NCBI GenBank assembly: GCA_046295175.1
Contig: JBKBNY010000001.1
Span: forward strand, 1,302,001-1,366,000
Direction of reading: 5' to 3'
Source of the DNA: JALOLV01 sp046295175
GTDB lineage: Bacteria; Bacteroidota; Bacteroidia; Cytophagales; Spirosomataceae
Length of the DNA: 64,000 bases
Shown: positions 43,816 to 51,783 of the stretch, in pieces
How positions within the stretch are numbered: the stretch's first letter is position 1
Layout: each line of letters starts with the position of its first letter
Program-made: the position numbers and the translations under genes
Notes under the pieces: generated by a model
The model's input: the letters and a program-made list of their open reading frames with translations, nothing else
Told to the model about the DNA's origin: nothing
Databases searched by the model: none

Positions 43816-44958
43816 ATGATACGTAGATTCTCCATTTTATTTGCCAATTTATTGATAATCAACCAATTATCAGCTCAACAAATTGCTATTAGCGACAACA
43901 AAGGTGTAAGTTTTGAAGAATACGAACCCAAATCTACCCTCAAAGTTGCCGAAAACCCCAAAACCAAAGCCAAGTTTCCGTTTATTGATGTTCACAACCA
44001 CCAATGGGATATGAGTACCAAAGATAAATTGGATAAATTGGTTGAGGATATGGATAAACTGAACCTCAAATTGATGGTCAATTTGAGCGGGCGTGGCAAT
44101 ACCAATGATTTACAAAAAAGTACCGAAACCCTCACGGGGCAAATCAAAGCCACTAAAGAATTTTATCCGAATCGCTTTGCGATTTTTACAAATATTGATT
44201 TTTCGAGAATAAACGAGGCTGGCTGGACCGAAAAGGCTGTGAAGATGCTCGAAGAAGATGTAAAAACTTACGGAGCTAAAGGCCTCAAAATTTACAAAAG
44301 CCTCGGTTTCAGCGTAAAAAATGCTGATGGTAGTTTGGTGAGGGTTGATGACCCTCGTATTGACCCCGTTTGGGCAAAAGCTGGCGAACTCGGGATTCCG
44401 GTTTTGATTCACACCGCCGACCCCGAAATGTTCTGGAATCCACTCGACCAATTCAACGAGCGTTGGCTTGAGTTAAAGTTGCACCCAGGTCGTAAACGTG
44501 ATGCAGGCAAAAACGATTACACTTGGCAGCAGCTCATTGAGCAACAGCACAATGTTTTTAGAAAGCACGCAAAAACTACGTTTATCAACGCTCACATGGG
44601 TTGGTATCCTAATAATTTAGCAAAATTGGATAGCTTAATGGAGGCATTACCAAATATGAATGTCGAAATCGGGGCGGTAATTGCCGAACTCGGTCGCCAA
44701 CCTAAAACGGCCAAGAAATTCTTTGAAAAACGCCAAGACCGCATTTTGTTTGGTAAAGATTCGTGGGTTCCGAGCGAGTACTCGACTTATTTCAGAGTTC
44801 TCGAAACCGACGATGAGTATTTTCCGTACCACAAAAAATACCATGCTTTCTGGAGAATGTACGGTTTGGGACTTTCGGACGAGGTATTGAAGAAGGTTTA
44901 CTACAAAAATGCCCTCAGGATTATTCCGGGGTTAGATAAGAGTCAGTTTCCTAAATAA
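43816..44958 (+). CDS. Exported amidohydrolase-2 family metal-dependent hydrolase
   Basis: A 380-aa protein from the ATG at 43816 (signal peptide MIRRFSILFANLLIINQLSAQ). TIM-barrel of the amidohydrolase-related family (ACMSD-like): first metal motif HNHQWD in FPFIDVHNHQWDM (about residues 57-67), LVNLSGRG, GAKGLKIYKSLG, PVLIHTADPEMFW, TFINAHMGWYPNNL, and the C-terminal RILFGKDSW (Asp) region. Members act on C-N or C-C bonds using Zn or Mn; the substrate is not readable. It is exported, unlike most ACMSD relatives. Confidence 0.88.
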   Translation: MIRRFSILFANLLIINQLSAQQIAISDNKGVSFEEYEPKSTLKVAENPKTKAKFPFIDVHNHQWDMSTKDKLDKLVEDMDKLNLKLMVNLSGRGNTNDLQKSTETLTGQIKATKEFYPNRFAIFTNIDFSRINEAGWTEKAVKMLEEDVKTYGAKGLKIYKSLGFSVKNADGSLVRVDDPRIDPVWAKAGELGIPVLIHTADPEMFWNPLDQFNERWLELKLHPGRKRDAGKNDYTWQQLIEQQHNVFRKHAKTTFINAHMGWYPNNLAKLDSLMEALPNMNVEIGAVIAELGRQPKTAKKFFEKRQDRILFGKDSWVPSEYSTYFRVLETDDEYFPYHKKYHAFWRMYGLGLSDEVLKKVYYKNALRIIPGLDKSQFPK

Positions 44959-44969
44959 GCTACAATTCT

Positions 44970-45005
44970 AAACCCTGACAGTGGCTAAGTTCCCTGTCAG
45001 GGTTT
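44970..45005. repeat. CCTGACAG-type inverted repeat, copy 2
   Basis: AAACCCTGACAG (44970-44981) and CTGTCAGGGTTT (44994-45005) with a 12-nt loop, between convergent genes. Same arms as 34098-34144. Confidence 0.8.
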
Positions 45006-45016
45006 AAAGTTTAAAA

Positions 45017-45286
45017 TCAGAAATATCCAGAAATTACTTCTTGAATCTTGCTCATTGGCACTATCAAAGGTTTTTTGGTAATAGTTACTGCAATCTGCGT
45101 TTCGGCACTGTTCGGAGCCGAAACCACCTGATAGTTACCTTTCACAGCCCCTATTAAAGTCTGCAAAGAAAAAGTACCTTTTGAGACATCTCCTTCAAAG
45201 ATTCCGCCTTTGGTTTTGATAGCATTCGATGCCTTTACTACAAATTGGTTTGAGTTGCCCGGAAAATTAATATTGAATGAAGCCAT
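45017..45286 (-). CDS. Conserved-looking small protein, function unknown
   Basis: An 89-aa protein without signal peptide. It contains ASFNINFPGNSNQFVVKASNAIKTKGGIFEGDVSKGTFSLQTLIGAVKGNYQV, a beta-rich fold with hydrophobic strands, and ends ITKKPLIVPMSKIQEVISGYF. The C-terminal wording recalls small polyhydroxyalkanoate- or 'Asp/Glu-rich' style domain families only loosely; I do not name it. It is the last gene of a minus-strand cluster with the 43-aa and DUF6934-like genes. Confidence 0.6.
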   Translation of the reverse strand: MASFNINFPGNSNQFVVKASNAIKTKGGIFEGDVSKGTFSLQTLIGAVKGNYQVVSAPNSAETQIAVTITKKPLIVPMSKIQEVISGYF

Positions 45287-45307
45287 AGCAAAATGGTATT
45301 ATGGTTT

Positions 45308-45439
45308 TTAGTTATGAACCAGCTTGTTGTTTTTTTCTAATATCTTCACAACCTTCTTTTGAAAATCTTTCATTTCATCAGTCAAATTAACCTTTTGAAT
45401 TTTAGCATTCATGGTTGGTTTACTCTTGTTATTATCCAT
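45308..45439 (-). CDS. Small 43-aa protein next to the DUF6934-like gene
   Basis: Short ORF from ATG 45439 to the TAA at 45310-45308, reading MDNNKSKPTMNAKIQKVNLT and ending KILEKNNKLVHN. It is highly charged and predicted helical (TDEMKDFQKKVVKILEKNN). Only 1 bp separates it from the stop of the upstream DUF6934-like gene. Tiny proteins of this type commonly accompany that family (from memory); antitoxin-like or partner function is speculation. Confidence 0.6.
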   Translation of the reverse strand: MDNNKSKPTMNAKIQKVNLTDEMKDFQKKVVKILEKNNKLVHN

Positions 45440-45440
45440 A

Positions 45441-45881
45441 TCATTTTTTGTTTATGACATATGCAAAATAATCTGTATTTGGTTGAAAAAGCTCAATAGT
45501 TTCATCGTAATTAATACCTCTGACCTCAAAATCGTTGCTAACTTGCATCAATAATTTTGAAATAACGGCTCTGTAAAGACGAGTGCGGGTGTCTGTGCTG
45601 CCCCTAAAAATAACAATCTTGGTAGGATTACGTTCAAAGAATTGAGACAAAGTGCTTATCACAGTTGATAGTATTTTCGCCATATCATTATTGTTACTTA
45701 CACTAAAAAAATTAATTGACCCGTCCTCATTCAAATCTCCAAAAACTAATTGATAGATTTCGGATGAATCGGTTGGATAATATGCAACGGCCTTACGAAT
45801 AATTCTACCATTATTTTCACTATCAAACTCATACCAAAAACCATCTGGTGTTTGTTCTAATTGGTAAGTCGGTTTATTCAT
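45441..45881 (-). CDS. DUF6934-like protein
   Basis: A 146-aa protein with the pattern I associate with DUF6934: YEFDSENNGRIIRKAVAYYPT, YQLVFGDLNEDGSINFFSVSNNNDMAKILSTVISTLSQFFERNPTKIVIFRGST and RTRLYRAVISKLL. Function unknown. Its ATG overlaps the TGA of the M1 peptidase gene (ATGA), so it is translated from the same transcript. Confidence 0.75.
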   Translation of the reverse strand: MNKPTYQLEQTPDGFWYEFDSENNGRIIRKAVAYYPTDSSEIYQLVFGDLNEDGSINFFSVSNNNDMAKILSTVISTLSQFFERNPTKIVIFRGSTDTRTRLYRAVISKLLMQVSNDFEVRGINYDETIELFQPNTDYFAYVINKK

Positions 45882-47500
45882 TTTACTAAATTACTCAAAA
45901 CATAAAAATTCTCATCTACTTTTACCGAATCACCTTTGATTTTGAGCGTTTTCCATTCGTTTGTCGGATTGATGAAAAAATACTTTTTGCCGCCATCGGT
46001 CGAGATTTTGAGCGGCATATCGAAGCCCTCTACGGTATTTGTCCAGTGATAAGATAACTTTTTGCCTTCGATTTTGTATTCTAAAGTCGGGATTCGGGTA
46101 TCTCTCAGATATTGGTCAAAAACCTTATAAGTAACCCCTCCTTTTTGATGAATAAAATCTTCTATCTGCTTACCTTCAACGGTTTTGTGGTAGAATGTTT
46201 TATTCATTTCTCGCAGAATATTTCTCCATTTTTCGTCATTATTTACAATCTGACGGATGGTGTGCAACATATTGCCACCTTTGTAATACATATCGCCCGA
46301 ACCCGAATGATTGACATTGTAAACCCCAATGATTGGTTTATCGTTTCTGATGTTTTTACGAGTACCAATCACATAAGCTGCCCCTGCTTCTTTGCCGTAG
46401 TAATACTCTGTGTAAAGATTCTCTGAATAGTTCGTAAAGCTCTCATGCACCCACATATCGGCCACATCTTTGTAGGTAATGTTATTGGCGTACCATTCGT
46501 GTCCTGATTCGTGGATGATGATAAAATCCCACTTCAATCCCCAACCAGTAGAAGACAAATCTCGACCTAAATACCCGTTTTTGTAGCCGTTTCCGTACGT
46601 AACCGAGCTTTGGTGTTCCATACCCAAGTAGGGTGTTTCGACCAGTTTGTAGCTATCTTCATAAAAAGGATACGGTCCAAACCAATGTTCAAAAGCCTTC
46701 ATCATCATTGGAGCTTGTTTGAACTGCTCCTTCGCTTTATCGAGATTGCTCTCTAAAGCATAAAATTCCATATCCAAGACGCCCTTTTCGCCGTTGAATT
46801 TCTCCGAGAAATGAGCATACTTACCGATATTCAAATTCACCCCATAATTATTGATAGGATTACTCACAAACCAGTCGAAAGTGCGAGTATTATCGGTATT
46901 TTCGGTTATTTTACGGAGTCTCCCATTTGATACATCCATCAAATCTTTCGGAATAGTAACACTTATCAACATACTGTCAACTTCGTCGTACATGTGGTCT
47001 TTACAAGGCCACCAAGCACTGGCACCGAGCCCTTGGCACGATGTTGCAATGAAGTGATTTCCCTCAGCATCTTTTGCCCACGAAAAACCACCATCCCACG
47101 GAGCCCTCTTGGCTACCCTTGGCTTGCCCGAATACTCTACGATGATAGATTCGGTCTTGCCCGCAACCTGCGGTTTTGTAAGATTCACAAAATAAACGTT
47201 GTGTCCGTCTTTGCGATAGGTAAGGGTTTGCCCATCTTGGGTGATTTGCTTGATTTCGAGCGGAGGCTGTAAATCAACCTGTAAGATTGGGTACGGTCTA
47301 TCAACTTTGTATTGAATCGTCGTGCTGCCTTCGATACTGCGTTCGTCGGGGTTTACTTTTACTTTGAGGTGATAATAGGTCAAATCCCACCATGCACGCT
47401 CGGGTGTGATTGTACCTCTGAGTGTGTCATCGCGGGTAAATTCAAATTTTTGGGCGTAAATTGAGGAAGTGATTAAAAAAAACAAAAAGATTTTTTTCAT
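45878..47500 (-). CDS. M1-family metallopeptidase (exported aminopeptidase)
   Basis: A 540-aa exported aminopeptidase (start ATG 47500, signal MKKIFLFFLITSSIYAQ). The N-terminal beta-saddle is followed by the catalytic domain with HESGHEWYANNI (zinc-binding HExxH) and, 18 residues further, Glu in VADMWVHESFTNYSENLY. The exopeptidase motif is GMEHQ rather than GAMEN. It lacks the long C-terminal helical domain of PepN, as in shorter Bacteroidota M1 proteins. A GTG or ATG further upstream would place residues before the signal peptide and is not used. Confidence 0.93.
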   Translation of the reverse strand: MKKIFLFFLITSSIYAQKFEFTRDDTLRGTITPERAWWDLTYYHLKVKVNPDERSIEGSTTIQYKVDRPYPILQVDLQPPLEIKQITQDGQTLTYRKDGHNVYFVNLTKPQVAGKTESIIVEYSGKPRVAKRAPWDGGFSWAKDAEGNHFIATSCQGLGASAWWPCKDHMYDEVDSMLISVTIPKDLMDVSNGRLRKITENTDNTRTFDWFVSNPINNYGVNLNIGKYAHFSEKFNGEKGVLDMEFYALESNLDKAKEQFKQAPMMMKAFEHWFGPYPFYEDSYKLVETPYLGMEHQSSVTYGNGYKNGYLGRDLSSTGWGLKWDFIIIHESGHEWYANNITYKDVADMWVHESFTNYSENLYTEYYYGKEAGAAYVIGTRKNIRNDKPIIGVYNVNHSGSGDMYYKGGNMLHTIRQIVNNDEKWRNILREMNKTFYHKTVEGKQIEDFIHQKGGVTYKVFDQYLRDTRIPTLEYKIEGKKLSYHWTNTVEGFDMPLKISTDGGKKYFFINPTNEWKTLKIKGDSVKVDENFYVLSNLVK

Positions 47501-47720
47501 AATTACGGTTCTTGTCTGCATGAATGATTGGTAAAATTAGGAATTTATCGAGGTAATGAGTAGGATTTATCCACAATTTATGAACTAAAATGTTTTTTTT
47601 GGTTTTATTCTTACATAACGTCTTCTGAGGCAATTTGGATATTCTTACCCCTAAACACCGTGGGTATTGATTAGAAAAACGTATCAACAAGCCACAAATT
47701 TATAAAATTGATTGGTTTTT

Positions 47721-48965
47721 ATGGCAAAAAACGACCCCTTTGCCGCATTGCGGTTTCCTCAATTTAGGTATTTCATAACGGCACAGTTTCTGTTTACCGT
47801 AGCGATTTTGGTTCAAGAAGTTGTAATCAGTTACTATCTATACGAAATCACCCACGACCCTCTTTCGCTCGGTTTGGTGGGGCTGCTCGAAGCCATTCCG
47901 TACATTTCGGTTGCACTTTTTGGCGGTTATTTTGCTGATAAATACAATAAAAAAACGATTTATTTACTCTCGTTTGCGGCGGTGCTGATTGGTTCGGTTA
48001 TTTTACTTTGGCTTACGCATGCGTCAAATAGTCATATTTTTACACCACGAGAACAGATACCTATTATCTACGTTGTTCTTTTCTTTTTGGGATTTGCCCG
48101 TGGATTCTACGGCCCTACGTGGTCATCGCTCAAGCCATTTCTCGTTCCGGCACAACATTATTCAAATTCGGCATCGTGGAGTAGCCAATTTTGGCAAACT
48201 GGTATGATTGTAGGGCCCGCATCGGCTGGTTTTTTGTATAATTGGTTGGGGCTATCTGGCACTCTCACTTTGGTGATTGGTTTGCTGGTTTTAGTGGTTT
48301 TTATTGCTTCGCTTATATCTACCAAGCATATTCAACTCAATAAGAGTTCGATTAGTATTTTTCAGAGTTTGAAAGAAGGAATCGTTTTTGTGCGTACCAA
48401 CCGAATCTTGTGGTATGCGATTCTGCTCGATATGTTTTCGGTGCTTTTTGGTGGTGTAGTGGCTATTCTGCCAGTTTTTGCTAAAGATATTTTGGCTGTT
48501 GGCCCCGACGGACTCGGCATTTTGCGTGCTGCTCCAGGTATCGGTGCGGTATTGGCAATGCTCGGTACGGCGTTTTTTACGCCAACGCATCGCCCGTGGC
48601 GAAATATGCTCATCGGCGTTGCGGGTTTTGGGGTAGCTACGTTGGTATTTGCGTTTTCGACTAATTTTTGGCTTTCGTGTGCTGCTTTGTTTTTGACAGG
48701 GGCATTCGATGCCATCAGTGTGGTGGTTCGTCAGACGATTCTGCAGGTGCTTCCGCCCGATGATATGCGTGGACGAGTAAGCTCAGTAAACGGTATTTTT
48801 GTAAGCTGCTCAAACGAACTCGGAGCTTTTGAGTCGGGTGTAGCGGCCAAGGTTTTAGGAGCTGTACCTTCGGTAATTTTTGGTGGTGTGATGACTCTTT
48901 CGATTGTTACGGTCTTGTATGCACGCACCAAAGAATTATTTGCAGTAAGGCTGATTAGAAAATAA
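47721..48965 (+). CDS. MFS transporter, EntS-like
   Basis: A 414-aa integral membrane protein (start ATG 47721; the TTG at 47712 only adds three residues). About 11-12 hydrophobic segments are visible. MFS loop motif between TM2 and TM3: LFGGYFADKYNKKTIYLLSFA. The overall sequence (PFAALRFPQFRYFITAQFLFTVAILVQEVVISYYLYEITHDPLSLGLVGLLEAIPYI) matches the EntS/MFS_3 group that exports siderophores and drugs. Substrate unknown. Confidence 0.9.
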   Translation: MAKNDPFAALRFPQFRYFITAQFLFTVAILVQEVVISYYLYEITHDPLSLGLVGLLEAIPYISVALFGGYFADKYNKKTIYLLSFAAVLIGSVILLWLTHASNSHIFTPREQIPIIYVVLFFLGFARGFYGPTWSSLKPFLVPAQHYSNSASWSSQFWQTGMIVGPASAGFLYNWLGLSGTLTLVIGLLVLVVFIASLISTKHIQLNKSSISIFQSLKEGIVFVRTNRILWYAILLDMFSVLFGGVVAILPVFAKDILAVGPDGLGILRAAPGIGAVLAMLGTAFFTPTHRPWRNMLIGVAGFGVATLVFAFSTNFWLSCAALFLTGAFDAISVVVRQTILQVLPPDDMRGRVSSVNGIFVSCSNELGAFESGVAAKVLGAVPSVIFGGVMTLSIVTVLYARTKELFAVRLIRK

Positions 48966-48974
48966 TACCCCTCA

Positions 48975-49076
48975 AAACCGTGACACGGCTAAAAAATCAT
49001 AACAGAGTTTTCAAAATTAATGGATTGAGCCGTGCCACGGAGTTTCTTTTAATGGGACGAGCCGCTGTCAGGGTTT
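48975..49076. repeat. Composite CCTGACAG-type repeat, copy 3, entering the ABC gene
   Basis: Left arm AAACCGTGACACGGCT (48975-48990) resembles AAACCCTGACAGTGGCT of copy 2; right arm CTGTCAGGGTTT (49065-49076) is identical to the right arm of copy 2. A further GAGCCGTGCCACGG block lies at 49027-49040. On the minus strand the right arm encodes the last codons (Lys, Pro) and stop of the ABC gene. Confidence 0.75.
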
Positions 49077-50561
49077 GACAATTGCCCCATTATCCAAAAA
49101 AATCTTCTTGTTTATACACGTCGGAATGTCTTCGGTCGTATGCGTTACGTAGATGATTGTCGTATCGGTATTGGTATAAATAACATCTAAAATCTGTTTT
49201 ACTTTATCTCTAAAAGTATAATCAAGGCTTTGCGTTGGTTCGTCCAAAATCAAGAATTCGGGGTTCTTAATCAATGCCCTTGCCAAAAGCACCAAGCGTT
49301 GCTCGCCAAACGAAACCGTTCTGAAATATTTTTGCTTAATATGCTCAATATCAAATAGTTTCAGAAATCTATCAATCTGCTCTAATTGAGCTTGGTTTAG
49401 TACTTTGTGCAGGCCAACCGTGTCGAAAAAGCCCGTTGCGATGACTTCAAAACAAGGCAAATGCTCTTTGTAATGTAAGTGAAATTCGGACGATAAAAAA
49501 CCCATTCGACGTTTAATATCCCAGATGGTTTCGCCCGTGCCACGTCGTTTATCAAAAAGCGTGATATTGTGGGCATACGCCTGCGGATTATCGGCGTACA
49601 TCAAACTCAAAAGCGTAGATTTTCCTGAACCATTCGGACCGAGCAAAGCCCATTTTTCGCCTTGTTTAATCGTCCAATTGATATTTTTCAGAATCTCATC
49701 TTCGCCGTATCGTACACTCACATCCTTAAACTTAATCGCTGTTTTGAACGGATTACCCTTAGATGAAAATTCGGGGTTGAATAATTCACTTTGAACTCCA
49801 GCAAGTTTCAAATTAAGTCCCTCTCCACTTTGGAGAGGGGTTTGGGGTGAGGTGATTTTTGTAACTCGCCCCTTCTCCAAAACCAAAACTTTATCAAAAT
49901 ACCCAAAAGAATCATCCATCTCGTTGGTAGCCATAATCACCTGTTTGCCAGATTTGATGATATTTTTGAGGGCTTCATGGAGCAATTTTCTCGAAGCGAC
50001 ATCCAAACCTCCAAACGGATTATCGAGCAACAACACATCGGGTTTGCGGAGCATCGCAACCGCAATCAGCGTTCGGCGGGTTTCGCCAGTGCTTAGTTTA
50101 ATAATTTTTCGTTCTAATAAATGACTGATATTCAAAACCTTAGCAACTTCCTCGACTGATTCTTCGTCGGCAATCGTCATCAGGATTTCTTTAGTGGTGG
50201 CGATGGCTTCGTCGTCGAAAGCATTGTACCGTTGTTGGTAATACTGTGCATTTTGGCTCAAAAACTGATTGAAACTGTAATCGCTCGGTACGAGGGCGAT
50301 GTGTTCTCTGAATCGGTCTTTAAAAATGGTATGCGTGATACTGCCCTCCGATGCAAAATGTTTACGCAAGATGCTTTCGAGCAGCGTACTCTTACCCGAA
50401 CCCGTCGGGCCAGTGATAATCCAGTTTTCGTTTGGGGCAATTTGCCAGTTAATATTCCGCAAAACGATTTCGTTGTTGCGTCTGATAGCAGTATTTGTAA
50501 AGTTTATCAAAGGAATTCTATCGTTAATTCGTCTAAAACTCTGTATTTTTACGATTTGCAA
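49068..50561 (-). CDS. Tandem ABC ATPase (ModF/PhrA-like)
   Basis: Soluble protein with two ABC domains. First domain: Walker A GPTGSGKST (about residue 53), signature LSTGETRR, Walker B VLLLDNP. Second: GPNGSGKST, signature VSFGEQRL, Walker B FLILDEPTQ. It has no membrane part, like E. coli ModF. I take TTG at 50561 as start because the frame further upstream (to 50657) overlaps the divergent aminotransferase gene and has no family resemblance; the true start is uncertain. The linker contains SPQTPLQSGEGL, encoded by a palindromic repeat (49817-49852), and another repeat forms its stop. Confidence 0.85.
   Translation of the reverse strand: MQIVKIQSFRRINDRIPLINFTNTAIRRNNEIVLRNINWQIAPNENWIITGPTGSGKSTLLESILRKHFASEGSITHTIFKDRFREHIALVPSDYSFNQFLSQNAQYYQQRYNAFDDEAIATTKEILMTIADEESVEEVAKVLNISHLLERKIIKLSTGETRRTLIAVAMLRKPDVLLLDNPFGGLDVASRKLLHEALKNIIKSGKQVIMATNEMDDSFGYFDKVLVLEKGRVTKITSPQTPLQSGEGLNLKLAGVQSELFNPEFSSKGNPFKTAIKFKDVSVRYGEDEILKNINWTIKQGEKWALLGPNGSGKSTLLSLMYADNPQAYAHNITLFDKRRGTGETIWDIKRRMGFLSSEFHLHYKEHLPCFEVIATGFFDTVGLHKVLNQAQLEQIDRFLKLFDIEHIKQKYFRTVSFGEQRLVLLARALIKNPEFLILDEPTQSLDYTFRDKVKQILDVIYTNTDTTIIYVTHTTEDIPTCINKKIFLDNGAIVKP
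49817..49852. repeat. In-frame palindromic repeat inside the ABC gene
   Basis: CCCTCTCCA (49819-49827) and TGGAGAGGG (49831-49839) with a 3-nt loop, followed by GTTTGGGGTGAGG. On the coding strand it reads SPQTPLQSGEGL, a peptide that recurs in many Bacteroidota proteins because this repeat inserts between domains (from memory). Confidence 0.85.
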
Positions 50562-50600
50562 AACAGGCGTATGCCATACGCCGCTACCTACATTATAATC

Positions 50601-51752
50601 ATGTCTTACAAAAGTAATTACGATTTCGATAAAATCATTGATAGAAAATCTACACACAGCGAAAAATGGGATAAATACGGCGACCGAGACGTGATTCCGC
50701 TTTGGGTTGCCGATATGGATTTTGCATCGCCACCTGCCATTGTCGAGGCGTTAAGAGAAGTTACCGAAAAAGAAGTTTTTGGATACGCCCACGTGCCAGA
50801 CGAATTGAACGATGTTATAATCGAGCGATTAAAAACTCGCCATAATTGGGATGTAAAACGTGAATGGTTGGTTTGGTTACCGGGTTTAGTGCCGGGTATT
50901 TATACTTCGTGTCGGGCTGTTGGGCAAGACGGTGATGCCGTAATGACTGCTACACCAATTTACGGACATTTTTATTTGGGGCCGCAGCACTCAAATCGTG
51001 AGGTGCAGAAAATACCCATGAAAGTAGATGAAGCGGGAGTTCATACTTTAGATTTTGATGCGATTCGGGCGGCGATTACGCCAAAAACAAAAATGTTTAT
51101 TTTGTGTAATCCGCACAATCCAAACGGGCGGGTCTATACCAAAACCGAACTCGAAGAATTGGCTCAGATTTGTATCGAAAACAATATCGTAATCTGCTCG
51201 GATGAAATCCACTGCGATTTGATTCTGGATGAAACCAAACGGCATATTTCGATTGGCACAATCAGTCAAGAAATTGAAAATCAGAGTATTACCTTACTCG
51301 CCCCGAGTAAAACTTTCAATATCGCAGGTTTGGGATGCTCATTGGCCGTCATACCAAACGAAGAAATACGCAAGAATTTTAATCGTGCAAAATTCGGGAT
51401 TCTACCGCCCGTCAATTGCTATGCAGGCGTGGCGGCATTGGCAGCTTATAAACATGGCGAAGAATGGCGTTTGCAATTGATGGATTACTTGAGAGGAAAT
51501 CACGAATTGGTATTGAACGAAATCAATTCAATAAAAGGATTAAAAATGGCTCCGCTCGAAGCCACTTATTTGGCTTGGATTGATGTGCGAGAATCTGAAA
51601 CCAAAAACATTGTTTCGGTACTCGAAGAAGCCGGCGTTGGCGTAATGGATGCCAGTATGTTTGGTAGCGAAGGATTTATCCGATTGAATTTCGGAACCCA
51701 GCAAAGCCTGCTCGAAGAAGCCCTCAGGCGGATGAAAAAGGCTTTGAGTTAG
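50601..51752 (+). CDS. PLP-dependent cystathionine beta-lyase/aminotransferase (MalY/PatB type)
   Basis: A 383-aa fold-type I PLP enzyme from ATG 50601 (MSYKSNYDFDKIIDRKSTHSEKWD). MalY-type signatures: VIPLWVADMDFASPPAIVEAL, PIYGHFYLGPQHSNREV, LCNPHNPNGRVYTKTEL, ICSDEIHCDLI and the PLP Lys in LLAPSKTFNIAGLGCS. It probably cleaves cystathionine or cysteine conjugates (C-S lyase) or acts as an aminotransferase. The frame extends upstream to 50232 but only overlaps the ABC gene. Confidence 0.93.
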   Translation: MSYKSNYDFDKIIDRKSTHSEKWDKYGDRDVIPLWVADMDFASPPAIVEALREVTEKEVFGYAHVPDELNDVIIERLKTRHNWDVKREWLVWLPGLVPGIYTSCRAVGQDGDAVMTATPIYGHFYLGPQHSNREVQKIPMKVDEAGVHTLDFDAIRAAITPKTKMFILCNPHNPNGRVYTKTELEELAQICIENNIVICSDEIHCDLILDETKRHISIGTISQEIENQSITLLAPSKTFNIAGLGCSLAVIPNEEIRKNFNRAKFGILPPVNCYAGVAALAAYKHGEEWRLQLMDYLRGNHELVLNEINSIKGLKMAPLEATYLAWIDVRESETKNIVSVLEEAGVGVMDASMFGSEGFIRLNFGTQQSLLEEALRRMKKALS

Positions 51753-51783
51753 CTATAAAACTCTTATTCAACCCTATTTATTT

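Noticed and set aside
50232..50600. N-terminal extension of the MalY-type enzyme
   Set aside because: The conserved protein starts at the ATG at 50601; the upstream frame is antisense to the ABC gene.
50562..50657. N-terminal extension of the tandem ABC protein
   Set aside because: It has no family resemblance and would overlap the divergent aminotransferase gene; TTG at 50561 is preferred, though not certain.
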